64,000 nucleotides of DNA from Membranipora membranacea (lineage: Eukaryota > Bryozoa > Gymnolaemata > Cheilostomatida > Membraniporidae), in assembly GCA_914767715.1 (NCBI GenBank), contig OU612068.1, positions 31,310,001 through 31,374,000 of the forward strand, in the 5' to 3' direction. The notes beneath the pieces were generated by a model. The model did not search any database. It had not been told where the DNA came from and saw only the letters and a list, made by a program, of their open reading frames with translations. Numbering within the stretch: the first letter of the stretch is position 1; every line of letters begins with the position of its first letter. Position numbers and translations under genes: made by a program. This document shows, in pieces, positions 10,309-35,300 of the stretch.

Positions 10309-11805
10309 ATTTGTATTTTATCTTGATAACTAATGATGAATGACAAAAATTATAACGAGGGTGACTCCATAGCAGAGCCTACATATTCCCAGGTATGAGA
10401 TATGCTTCATATTAGCCCGAGTTCTAGCGTCTTTGCGGTTGCCTGCATCTAAAAACATACTTTGGTTTACATTATTGTGTTTTACTCAACTAGTAAAATT
10501 GTTATCAAAAATGTGATAATCTGTTTATCATAACTGATTCACATGACTTTGAGTCCCATGTACTGGTATAGACTGGACATGTCAGGCGTGGACTTTTTTA
10601 GACTTTTTTATTTTTATAGAAAATTTATGATGATTGTTTTTATCCAAGAATAGGTGCATGCAGTCTGCTGATATGCTATTCTGGGATAGTTTTTGTTGGC
10701 TAAAATCTGTCTTTGTTCTGTTCAGCATCAAGGCAATCGCAGGTGCCTGCTTAATTTGCAACAAACATTGACGATGCGCAGCTGTGAATTTCTGCCATGA
10801 GAATGCTGACTTTGGTTGGCCGTTTCAGCGAGGGTGGTGCGGAAAAATTTAATGAACCCAGCCACAGTTTAAGGTTTAGTTGGTCAGGATATAATGTGTT
10901 GTATGTTTCCACTTGGCATTCAGATGCTCAATTGTGCAGCAACGATAACCTTAACGTTTGACGTCAATATTGCTTGCAATCCAAATGCTCAAATCCAGAG
11001 CTATTCTAATAATTAGTTACATCCTAAAGATAGGTGACAGGGACATTTTTTCTCACAAAATTTTATCATAAATGTTACATTGGCTTATCAAAACCCTAAT
11101 TGGGCTGAGGACTGATGGGAAAATTTATCAGTGAAACTGCCAAGCTTGGAAGTACAGTCAATGCCTTTATCCGAATAGCAGTTTGAGCTGAGCTTTCCTA
11201 CCACAACCAATTCATTACGACTAAATTTGCATTTCTCTAACTCTTTGGAACTGAACTTGGAACATAAGCAATGGGACAAAATGTCTTATGTTTACGCTAT
11301 ATTCAGTGACTGATGTTGCTGTAAATGAAGTCAAGATGTCAGGATTGAATGAGACTATAAATAGATGCAAGTGATTAATTTCAGGATTTGACTGTAATGC
11401 TAGTCTCCCACGGTATTATTGTTTTGGAGATATAGTTTCACGGTCACACAATTTACATAACTCTTGAAGCATACCTACTTTCAAAGGGTGTAAATTTGAG
11501 GTACATAAATTCCCAGTGTGAATTTCAAGGCACAAGGTGAGCACTTGTTTGGGTATAGCGCTCTTGATTTTTAGCACCTAATTTTTACTCTTTGTTAATG
11601 TCTGAGAGATTTACGTGAAGTATTTGGTTTAGTGAGGTTTGCAATTACAGAACCATCAAGGTAGTTTTTCAATTTCACAGGTGATCCTTGGTCTACATTT
11701 AATTTTAAATACCCACTGTGGTTTGAGAGCCAGTTTAACCATCCTCAAATATTTTGATATGGAAGTAAGCTGATTACTCATGTTGTTTTGATTTAACTTT
11801 TCTAG
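10309..11805. other. Probable 5' region or first intron of the CSL gene
   Basis: The first recognised CSL exon has no initiating ATG and starts on a splice acceptor, so the true first exon lies upstream, perhaps here. One 54-codon frame opens with ATG at 10798 (MRMLTLVGRFSEGG) and could hold the start, but no donor in the right phase is convincing. Confidence 0.35.
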
Positions 11806-23562
<11,757 letters not shown>

Positions 23563-26199
23563 TCAAACAATTATAAAAATATGAGCTATCAGCTTGAGAA
23601 TTCTCCTGCTCTGCCTTCTCAAGATTGGCGGCAACTATCAAAGAATGCACTCTTGTTATGATGGCAGGTATGAGGGATGACATTTAATGGTTGGGCCTCC
23701 TACAAGAAGATTAAGTATGATCTTTTCTGGTCCAGCATACCAGGAAAGTACTAGATAAGTCCAACCTCAATAATGGGTGTAGGGGCCATTTTTCATGATC
23801 ATTCTCGACCTGGCTGATTTATAACCTTTAAATATGCATTCGCTAGTACTTCATTTTTCCCAACAATAACCTACAATCAACGGAACATCCATCAGCTTCA
23901 TAAACTGCATCTGGAATTGTAAATACCATCACAGACCACTGGCCAACTGCCTACCTGCTTGGAGAGACTTTTTTTGGCCAGTATACTTAAATATGAGCAT
24001 AGCCTGTCATACTTTTCTCTTTTTTACAACAGTTGAAGTTTCACCATTTTGTACTACCAGGCTCTGCTATCAAGGCTACTGAAGCCTTTTATTTAGATTT
24101 TTTAAGATTATTGAAAGGTATGCAATGGTTTAAACTTTATTATGTAGTAGGCTGGCACACAGTATTTGTTTGATTTTTTACGATATCATTACTATTATGA
24201 TTTGCCCTATGTATTTTCTGTCTCACAATTTTGTACATAAGTTATTATGAAATATGATGAATCAATGAAAAGATGTTTGAATAGCTGCCTTTAGTCACAA
24301 ATGATAACAGATCTCCTTGAGAGGGCCATGTCATGTGTGTCGCGTCCGGAAAAGCACACCACACTCTGAGTCACACCTAAAGTCATACCTATAAGCTCAA
24401 GTGCTCTTAGATGCTGTTTTATGAAAAGTGTGTCATCCATAAAACATATTACATATTATGTTTATGGTGTCATTATTTCATATAAAGTTATCTCCCCTCC
24501 AATCAATCCACCAAACAGGTGCCTTTCAAATGACAGGCTTGAAATATACAAAAGACTGCTCTATTAGGATTTCCCACTTCACATATTATCTCTGATAGTG
24601 TCGGTGACCAGTTGATGTAAAGTTATTTATTATGAGTGCAAAATATTTTGAATTAATTTCAGGTCAAAAATGCACACCAGAAGTAACACCTTGTTATTTA
24701 TTTAGCTGAATTTGATTGTACTTTGCTAGTCCATCAATTTTGACAGGATTTTCGATCAAATATGTAGAGTTGCTGATGAGTGCTAAGTTGTCATATTCGG
24801 CGAGAGGTTTCTTTGGCTGCACTGCCACTCGCATAAGTGGCTTCACATACATACTGAGTACTACTCAGGTTAGGGTTATGACTTCTCATCATAATTACTA
24901 GACACTCTTCGACCAAGCATACATCTCTTATGAAGATGAAACCGGTACCGATGGGCTGGACCGACGTCATGACTGGACGACCCATCACGGCTAAAATCCA
25001 GTGGAGCATACTACACTGCCAGTTACTTATATGACTCGGCACCATATTCCCTCGGCAAGTATGACAGCTGTGTATAATAATAACCTAACTAAGCCTCCAT
25101 TATATTCAGTTTGTAATACATATGCATGAGGCTGGTGTGGAAAATGCAAATTGATGTGCCAGTGCCAGAAACTGTGAGCATTCGTGTCTCGTCAGTGTCG
25201 TGTTCCCTGGAGACTGGTGCATGCCATGCTGGTTAAACACAACTGCTGACCAACAGCTGATTGGTCAAAGGTTTGAAATAAATGCGAAGGTCTGTTTCAA
25301 AGTTTTCATTTTTCGTTGTATTTTGAAAGTATGGATGGAAAATATACAGTAGCTATTTATTTTCTCATTGATAATGTCATGTCTGTATAGTTGCATCATG
25401 GCCAATACACCAACTTGAATTAAACACATGAAAAAATCTGCTATATACAATGTATGTTTATCCAATACCCCCCTGTCTACACCCTATACCCAATAAATAG
25501 CACCGTAAATTAGGAAAAAGTACAGTATAGGCATCACTAAGTAATGTCCTAAGTAAAGTTCGGAATATGTGACGGAAGTTGTTCTCCACGCTGCTAGGCA
25601 TGGACGAAATCATGGCCATAGCAACAATATCAGTAGGACTGGGTCCACCTTACCAAGCTGCTGGAAGATACTTCAATGCCTGCCACGGGCACAAAAATCA
25701 AAAGTAGCAGTGTGAAAAAGAAAATGCCTAATAATAGTATTATAATATAGAGAAAATGAAAAATAAACATATAAGAAAAAAGGAGATGATTGATTGACAA
25801 ATTGAGAATGGTGTGTTCAGGATGCTTTGAGCTAACAGTTGATTTCAAAGAGTGCATAGAATTTTTGTTTTTTCAAGATCTTCAAAAAAAAAGAGAATTT
25901 TCTCACCACAGTTAGAATAATTGAATATATAATGGACAGCAACTGAAATAAATAGAAGTCTAATGAGTCTGACTGTAAAATAATTGTCATGGTGAAATTG
26001 AATCTCACAGGTCTGCTAACAACAGCCACAAAGGCATCGTTGAATTGTTGAATACATGAGAGAGGTCTAAATTTGGAAGTTATCCGCTCTCAGAGTTGGA
26101 TAAATTCAGACAGCTCGTGCAGTAGCAATGTCATTTTTCATTGAATCCGCATTCACAGGGAGTAATATCAATAAGGTGTCACAGATTGATGTCAACAAG
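23563..26199. other. Shared 3' region between CSL and ephrin genes
   Basis: The genes converge here. Possible polyadenylation words: AATAAA on plus near 25277 and 25491, and on minus (TTTATT on plus) near 25353. The signals overlap in position, so the 3' UTRs may overlap. A minus frame at 24791-25045 is unrecognised. Confidence 0.4.
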
Positions 26200-26342
26200 C
26201 TACGTTAGGTCCAGTCCAGTTAAGCCGACTATCAAACTGAGTAGCAATAGACTTGAAGACAACGCGGCTACAGTTTGATGAGCGGAATTATCCCCTACTT
26301 GCTCTTCAGTTCCAGTACCTTTCACTGTGGTCTTCTGTTGAG
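26200..26342 (-). CDS. Ephrin exon 6: GPI signal and stop
   Basis: Encodes QQKTTVKGTGTEEQVGDNSA then the hydrophobic tail; stop TAG at 26202-26200. No positively charged residues follow the hydrophobic stretch, unlike a transmembrane B-type ephrin. Confidence 0.83.
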
Positions 26343-29300
26343 CTGTAAAAGAGAAGAGCGGACATTATCATAAACGCTTATTGTACATCTTGACTAAAAT
26401 TAGTCCTTATGATGGCATTCTAGTAAAGGTTTGCCTCTACCAACTAGAATGCATTATAAATGAAGGATTCAAACTCATTGAATTTGGCTGCACTCACATG
26501 CATGGCAATGTACACTCAGCACTACTTGAAAACTACTAAATAGCATTAATATTGTGATTTCAAAGCGCAATAATCGTGTGTGTCTCTCAAATAATGAAAT
26601 GGAGAAAATAAGTTCTGAGAGGGGCACAAAACAAGCATTAACTTCACAACTTTGTAACAGCTCATTGTCGATATATAAAGGCCCTTTCTAACATTTGACT
26701 AAGAATAAAAGTAAATATTGTGTCTATCGATGAAAACCCTATAAAAACAGTAATAGACAGTTTGTCGGCTTGGTTTGGCGTTTGTTTGCAAGTTTTTTAA
26801 CACCCATTTGTCACTGTTGTGTTAGCAAAGCTACTCATTGGCTATACTCAAATGTGATAGAAAATCTGAATACCATGACACCATACAGTTAGCAGGAAAA
26901 TGAAAGTAGGCCGAGTTGCGGGAAGTCTTTCAATTCAAAGTGTGAGAATGACTCTTTATCAGTTTTGTGTCAAAATCTTAACATTTCTTCACAGTCTGTG
27001 TTATGCAGGAGTCACTTGAGGCTTCCCAAAGTTTCATTTGAAAACAGGAGCTGCTCGTTTGTACCAACAACATAGACTTCACACCCCCACAAAACCAGCG
27101 TCAAAAGTAATTTTTCTCACAATAAAAACAATTAAGCTGCTAATTTGACCAATTAAAGCTAATTTTGTGGGTGCTCCTTGACTGATTATTGTAACACATC
27201 ATTAAACTCTGGTCGCAGTGAAGGCAGTGAATTAAAAATGCAGAATTTTTGGGGCCATCACACAATTGCTCTATTTATTACTCACATTATTAAATTAATT
27301 TAATAAGTTAAAACCAACAGAGAAATAAGATGCATCTTTTGACAGGCTAAATGTATGTTTCCCTATGTGTATAAGTTTTGGTATTGTGCCACAAAATACA
27401 AATGTCACACAGTAGCCAGGGATACCAAGATATAAATACTCGTAGGGAAGCATTTCCCCACAAAAGAATGCCTGTTTGATAAAACTCTGTTAGGCCTGTT
27501 TAACTCTGTGGTAGGTTGAGTTACACTCTTTGAGTTTTTGTGTTTGCGGTCAGTGCAGACCAGGACTGCCTTTGGAAAAATTGAGACAATAAATTGTTAG
27601 AGTTATCATTACTAGCTAATTATACCTGGACCAGGGCTGTTTATTTGTCAGACTGACTTTTTAGTTTTGTCTATTGTTTTTGCCTGAATGAGGATCAAAG
27701 TTAAACAAAGCCATGTTTTTGAAAGCATATACAGGGCTATGACGCTGGTTCTCAGTAAGTTCTGTATAGCGTGAGACTTGATTAGGCCTGTGACACTTCA
27801 TCATTCAGTCATACAAGAATTGCAACTTCTGGCGATCAACATTCTTGCAAAGAGAACATTGTGTTTGTGTAATTGATTACGATTGGCTAAGAATACATTA
27901 GAAGAGCGAGCCACCTGCGCCTCTCTGGGCGATCAAATTCTAAGTCATGCCTCTCATGCCAATTAGAGAACCCGTCTTGCTGATTTTCTATGGCTTGCTG
28001 AGTCTGATTTTTGATTGAATGGTACTGAAGGCTTTGTTGTGATGTAATGATGTGCTCATAACTCCTAATCATACACTTGTGAACTGCGTAACTTTGGTTC
28101 ATAAGGTATGTTCCCTTATGTCTGGTTTCATTAGTTAGCAGTGAATGATGCTAACCTACCTAATATCGTGTGACTCAACAACCCATAAGATAATGTCAAG
28201 CCTGTACCCGAATTCCTAATTTTAGCTCAAAAACTGTCACAAGTATGTTGGAGTGGAGACCAAACGCACGTCAGCCATAACATATCCTGCAACGTTATGA
28301 GGCCAGCAGGTTCTTGTGAGAGCTGCTTTCATTGATAAGGGTGAATTAGGAGGTTGTGTGAGGGATGTATCTATTCTAAGACTTGCTTGAGTAGAGGGCA
28401 TCGAAAGGGTTAATAAACATTTTAATGGGATTGACACAATGGGACCTAGGATTTTTTGATCGACACCAAGACGAAATTCTTGAGCATAAATTAGACTTAC
28501 TAAATTCCATGGCAATGCCAGCTAAAGTACTTTGAAACAACAATATTTTTAGGTTTAGGCTGTTGGTTTTCTTGAAGAACAATTTGACTTATGCCACTGT
28601 GTGAGGGTGTGAGCTTGCTATAACCAAACAAACAAACTGTTTGGAATTTGAACTTGAAATTCTTTTACTACTTATTGATCAGAATTCGATAGCCTATATT
28701 CTTATATCAATCTCCTGTCCTAGCTAGGACTGGACTGAGCTATCAGATTGACACGGGATCGGATCAGTCAATTACGAGATGGGGGAGGGGGGAGAGGTTA
28801 CTTACATTTAGTGGTGATTTGAGATCTAACAGTAGTCCAGCTAACTGTAGTAGTAGTTGTTGGAGTTGTTGTTGGCCGAGTTGTTGGTGGGGCGTTTGGA
28901 TCTACTGTTACTAATGGAGGATCTGTGAAGTCTGCAAAATAAGCAAGATAAGGTGTAATCAAAGGGGGGACAACCTAACATAGATGATCATCTGTAACAA
29001 GGCTTAGAACAACAAACACTGAAGTGTCATTGATGTAACAAACAGAATTCAAAAGTCGATGGCCTTGTTTCATAGAATTAAATTAAAAATGCAGAGTATT
29101 TGTTTATCATAGTAAAAAGCTGGCAGTATGAGACAGTGAGAGACACGAAACGGCATTGATATGTGCCATCATGCCATGAAGCTCACCATCAAATAAATAT
29201 GGCTTCTTTGAAACATTATCTGAGTGCCAATATTCCAATTTTCCTCTCACAGAATTTCACTCAAGACATGTAAATAACACATTTAAAGCTAATAATTTTG

Positions 29301-32300
29301 CAAATTATTCAAAATTCTTAGACTACAAGCTCAGGTATTATGGCATGAAACCTTTTCTCTTCTATAAGCCTATGAAGCTGAAGCGTGAGACAATTTTTTA
29401 TTCACGGAAAAGATTTAAGTGAAAAATATGTAGGCAGTAATTGTGCTTGGGAGCCGGTTCAGAAGAATAATAGTGTGATATGAAGTTACAATATGACTAC
29501 TACAGGTGACATGACTAAAGCATAACAACAAATAATAACAACTTCGATGTGAGACAACTACCAACAGAAAGTGACAGGCAGTGGTATGTAGGTGGAGATA
29601 AAGGCTAAACCGACCTGTCACAGACATGTTACATTTGATCGCTTCCAGGGGACAGGTAAATGTGTCATCTAGATGTAAAAATCAATCACTCAATTTAACA
29701 AAAAAAACAAAGATTGTTACACAGATTCTCATGACCTTTATGTATCACTTGTCTGTGGAGCGGAACCGGTGATCCAGCCAGACAGGGTAAATGAGCGTAA
29801 CCAGAACTGTGGCACCAAGTTAATAACATACAGGGATCAATAAAATAACAGTCTCTAATGGTGTGGAAGGCATTACCCGATAGACAGCCTTTATATACCA
29901 TATTGTCATATGGATGATGGAGACCGAAACCACTTGAATATGAAATCAGTTAGAACAATCTTGGTACATTAACACAGTTACTATCAATAAATGCCATCTA
30001 ATAGAACCATTGATAAATAACCGGGAGAAATATTGAAAGTCAAGCATATAGCACATTTATCATTGTGATTGAATAGAAAAATAGAGAAAGCCAGAGGCTA
30101 GAATGGGGGTGAAGGTATATGAGACTGACTGGACGATAAAGAAGGCTCAAGATTGACCAATAACGATTTCATTTCCTTTACTCTTGACATGTATCAGAGG
30201 AATTTTTATTCCATAAATCCCTAACGACATGCAGAGTGAATTATAATTTTGAATATGAATTTGAGATAGCATCAGAATTCCAGAAAATCCAGTAATTGCC
30301 TGAGTTTGCTGAAAATGCCCCATAAATACTTACTTTGATTACAGCATACTCGGACTATAGCCTTCATATTATACTGCTTACAGGCACTCGGTTCAGATAG
30401 TCTGTTGTGTAGACCGCTTAATGAACCCGTGGATATAGCTGTAAAAGAAAAAAATGATAAGAATATGTTGTAAGGCTCTCATGCTTCTCAATATTCACTC
30501 TATCCTATGCTATGGCGTTGGGCTTACTTACACCTACAAAGCCCAATAAGGCCTGCACCACAACACATTTAGTGGTTTCAACAACATATCTTTGTTGATG
30601 AACCAAAAGCACTTCATGTGATCCAGTAAGCAATCAGTGGTCCAAATGGAATACTTGCAAAGCATTTTTCTTTACCCACTTAAACTCATCTAAGCAAAGG
30701 TATGAAAATTAATTAATGGCTGGCCGGTATGGTCGGTTTAAAGTATGCTGAACAATATAAGGTACTAAATAATGCTCAGAGCTATTGAAATGAAATAGGT
30801 AATTGGAGTCTAATTACGAATGAGTATACTTCGACCTATGAGTAAGAAGTTTGGAGTTCAGCTAAACTCTGTTGGACAATAATTTCAGACCTGTGTCACT
30901 GAGATCGGTACATCTCACACCATGAACGTTTACCATGTAACAGAAGTACATCTACCACACACGGTGATGTTGAAAGCAGAAGCTTTTAGGAATGATGATG
31001 GCCCATTATGTCATATTTGTATCACTGTTATAACTTTTGGGCTGATTTATTTTGCCTGGCTACTCCACATAGTAACATAGTAACTCTAGCCAAATACAGT
31101 AATGTTGTGACTGTTGGAATAGACCTTTCTTTAAGAAGTTATTTTACTCACATGTAAAGTAATACTCCTGCCCAGTTTCGTATGTCAAACCTCCATATCT
31201 TCCTGGCAAGGCATAGAAAGTATCCACATACGATAAGAACACACTGTGTGAGTTAGGCATACTGCAGTTGTGTACTTTCTCTATATTATACTCTGACCGC
31301 AACTGGTCTTCGTTTGCATTCACCGGTAAGTGGCAAGAATCATAGTACTCTTTCGGCACCTGTAAAATAAAGAGATACATTCCGTTAACATAGCTAAGTT
31401 TCAAAATTATATTTCAAAGTTTTATTAATAAAGATTTATGGTCATATTGTGAGGAGACTAGAACTTTGATTCAGTCGGCTATGTTCCTAGAGCACTCAAA
31501 GCTTGAAAGGTCGCTGAGACTTGCTCGAGGAGATTCGCACTCAGCGAAATGTCGCTGAGTCATTTTTAGGCCCTCTATCTTAGGTCGTAGAGTCGGCCAT
31601 CAGTAAATATCAATTGAATAGGCGACAAGGTCTCGGATCGGTGGTAATGAAGTGTATTTGAAGGCCGCATATAATTACGATGACTGTGAGACATAACTCC
31701 ATGTCTTTGACACGCTATTTACCTATTCACTGAGAAGTTATGGAATCATAATTACCGATTGCACGCAAGACCATTGCAGTGTTTAACAATTCACTTTTAC
31801 ACAAAGGCCGCATGCAATGATATCTAAACTCAGATCTCCAAATAACAATAGAACTACGAATTATGCATGAGATAGAATTCAAGTTTTCAAACAACTCCAT
31901 TAACTGGGTCTCCATTACCATACTATAGACTATTGGTGTAGATCTCTTATTTAACGCCTTTGATAGGCTTGTGTGACACTTTAGCCCAGAATTATATCAC
32001 ACTATATGATCGAGTACGTACATTCAATGTTTGCAGCCCACAGTTTACTACTGATTTGACTTTACAGGTGTGACGTATTATGTAGACATCAATGGGATTA
32101 TGGCGTTTCAGTTTTCTACTGGTACCAGAACCGCATTGAGGCCCAATTACCCGATTGTGCAACATTCGCCTACAAATTGTTAGACTCAGCAGTCTCCCTT
32201 TTCCATACCCTACCATTTCAGACTTATAGAACTGAGAGTTGTCCAACCCCATTCTGTTATCACAATATATGCAGTAACCCACAATGCACTGCTGATGTCA

Positions 32301-35300
32301 CATGAGGACTGCCTAACTCACCCGATATATAATATAATGCTCCATATTATCCTGTGGGGTTTCGTAATAAGGACATAGAAATCGTATCTGCTCCTTTATC
32401 CTCACTTCCACAATGTGCTCGTTGTTATTCCGCTCAAATCTGGAAATAAGATACAAATATTATCAATTTTCCAGTCAAGGTTCGCAAAAACATGTAAAAT
32501 GTATGAGAAAATTAATTTCTTGGTTTGGCAAATAGGCTTCTATTGTGAGAGTCGCACGTTTAGTTATCACAATCTTCAAACTGGATACCTACGAGTCGAT
32601 AAAAATGATAAAGGTGTAGTCCCTTTTTAAGCTTGTACGATGACATGATATAGTGATATATGGACAAGATAAAAGCTTCAATGGCTACTGTACGGCAGAT
32701 CACTTTCAATAAATCTTTGGTGGTGGTAGTTGAGCGGCTCCACAACAAGGAGTATTTCAGAGCACATCACCAATTACCAGGTACTTTGTCTGAAGGTGGA
32801 CCAATGGAGTACCTGTTCTTTGTAAACTGTAAACTGTAAAATTAAAGCTCTCCATCGTAGAATTATTGTCAACTCAGGGTTAGCTGAGTGCAATTATAAT
32901 CCTGATTGATGGAGGATGAGCCCATTATTTTGCTTATGATCAGGAGAATTTCAGGAGGTACTGTGGTTAAAATATGACAAGTACACCAGAATTCAAGTCA
33001 TAGCAAAGTCAGAGATGAGAAGCTTATATGTTTTTTGTACAATCCCTCAGGATTATCCATTTCATTGTGCTGTTTCATCATCAAATTACCCTACGCAAAA
33101 TTGTAAATTCTTTCTAATTTTTTGTTAGTTTTCAATTATCAATTTTCCTGCTGTTGTCAGGTTTTTGAATCAGTTTGGCAGGCAGTGAAATTCTAATGGA
33201 TGGATGGCTATTTTCATAATCAGGTTAAAAAATTGATTTTGCAAGTGTTGTGGTCGTAAAACATGACATATATCATATTTCTACACTGTGGTGATTGCAT
33301 CGACTTTAAATCATCCGCAGGGAGTTTTTTTTTTCCTATCCTGATCTATTTCCGATCGATCGAGAACATCAAAAAAGTATCTATGAGCCAGTGAGGACAG
33401 TTTTCATTGATCCCACTAGGTGACCAAACCGAATAACCTCAGTGACAAAACCTGACAATCTATACTCATAGAGATCGAGCACAGAACCGCCAAAGAAGCC
33501 AATAGCAGTTCTATAACCCTTCGAAACGAACCAGCAGCCAGGATCCAGGAATCAAAGATAGTCAGCTACTGGAGACTAGGTACATGGGTCCGGGCGGGGG
33601 GGGGGGGGGGTGGACAAGAGTCTGGTGGGGGGGGGGGGGCTCAGAATAGGATGTGAGCAATCTCAGACATATGGTGCCACATTACAATCATGATCAGAAT
33701 AATCAACCTGTATGATTGAGAGCAGCCATTAGCCATTATGCAAATCTAGAACTATATGAGCTAAATCCTCTGACATCAATCAAATGGAGATTACCTCAAG
33801 GTTCAGTTCGTTTGATTATACATCATCTCCGGTGATGAGCAATCACAATACCAAACCATCCTCTCCCTCTAACATCATGACATCAATGATAACAGAGGCT
33901 GTTTGGTTGTAAATTTCGGCTGAAGTATTATAGATATTTCAACTCAAGGGCCGTCAAACTGTCATTGTACCAAACTGCTTGGCAGGTGTGGTAATCTTTA
34001 CTGCACTTTAGCAGCCATATAATTATGAGATCATCATAACCAGTGCGATGATACAATATTAGGTATTCAGACAGTTAATTTACATCACATATTCCGTGCA
34101 CCTCTAAGTAGGCGTATCTGCTGTCTTAATGAAGACCTATATGGGCATGTGAGCTTATATCAGGTAATAAATGGTGAGCTGATGGTTGCTAACTGGTCGC
34201 TGACTGGTACCTCGCCGGACAAATAGTGGTCACTCACTGCAGAACTTATTTCCTTGCCCTTTAGTGTGATCGGGGACTGAACTGAACCTCTGGATAAGCG
34301 AGCACTGTACAAGACTTGTTGAAAAGAAAGTTTCCTTAACTGTGTTAAAAACAGTTCCAAAGCTGACTGGGACTCTTTGCCTAGATGTTATTAGTTAAAA
34401 CAAAGACATGAAAAGGTCCCATTCGTTAGAAAAAGTTCAGAGTAACAAAAAATACAAAGCACAGATTTGCGTATTTGGGCCGCCAAAGAGAAAACTGCGT
34501 GTGTAGTGTATTGATTTGTGTCTATTTTAGTGTTTATTAGGCAGTAATAATTATGATCGACTGAATTTGATGTATAAGGCCTTTTGGCAGGTGTAGTTTT
34601 TCAGTTCGCCAGACAAACGAGGCCTCAGGGACCTAGGGGACTATTTGCAAAAGACTTGATTACATCGATAACAAAACACTGCTTGCAATTTAAGACGCTG
34701 CAGCGTAGTCGTTGGTGTTATGTTGTTTGCCAGCTGATGTCAGTCATTGTATTACAGGGAGGGGACACAGAAGAGGAAGGCTTTCTCTTGTAAACACCTA
34801 GTCCTTTCTCAATGTTGTTTTTTAGTCTCTTCAGACCTGAGAACAGCAGGCTTGAGCGTTTTACCGCGCATACTAGCATACAAGCCAGTAAAAGGTACTT
34901 TTACTGTGTCAGTCAGAGTCACACCTCAGAAGATCGTTTATACGACAATGTATCAAATGACAACAGATAAAAATTCGAACAATTTCAAAGTACATTCCAT
35001 TCCAGTTGCAGGATGATGTCCATCAATAAAATACATCAAGCAGCCAATTACGCAAAAGATGCCACGAAAGTCAGCTAACCAAGCTATTACCGTAATCCCT
35101 CACCTATAAGTCACCGGACTTATAAGTGAATCACCCCCCTCAGAAAAAATAAAAATGCTCCAGCTATAAGACACCCACAGCTATAAGACACCCCACCGAT
35201 CTAAGACACTCACTACACTACACTCACTACAAATGAACTAGGTAGTTTTAGGAAAAAAACTGCCCTCAGTGGGTTTTGAACTCACAACTCCATGTTTACA

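Noticed and set aside
27887-28515. Two minus frames (71 and 92 codons) in the last ephrin intron
   Set aside because: Protein-like composition, but no family, splice signals or phase linking them to ephrin; possibly transposon relics.
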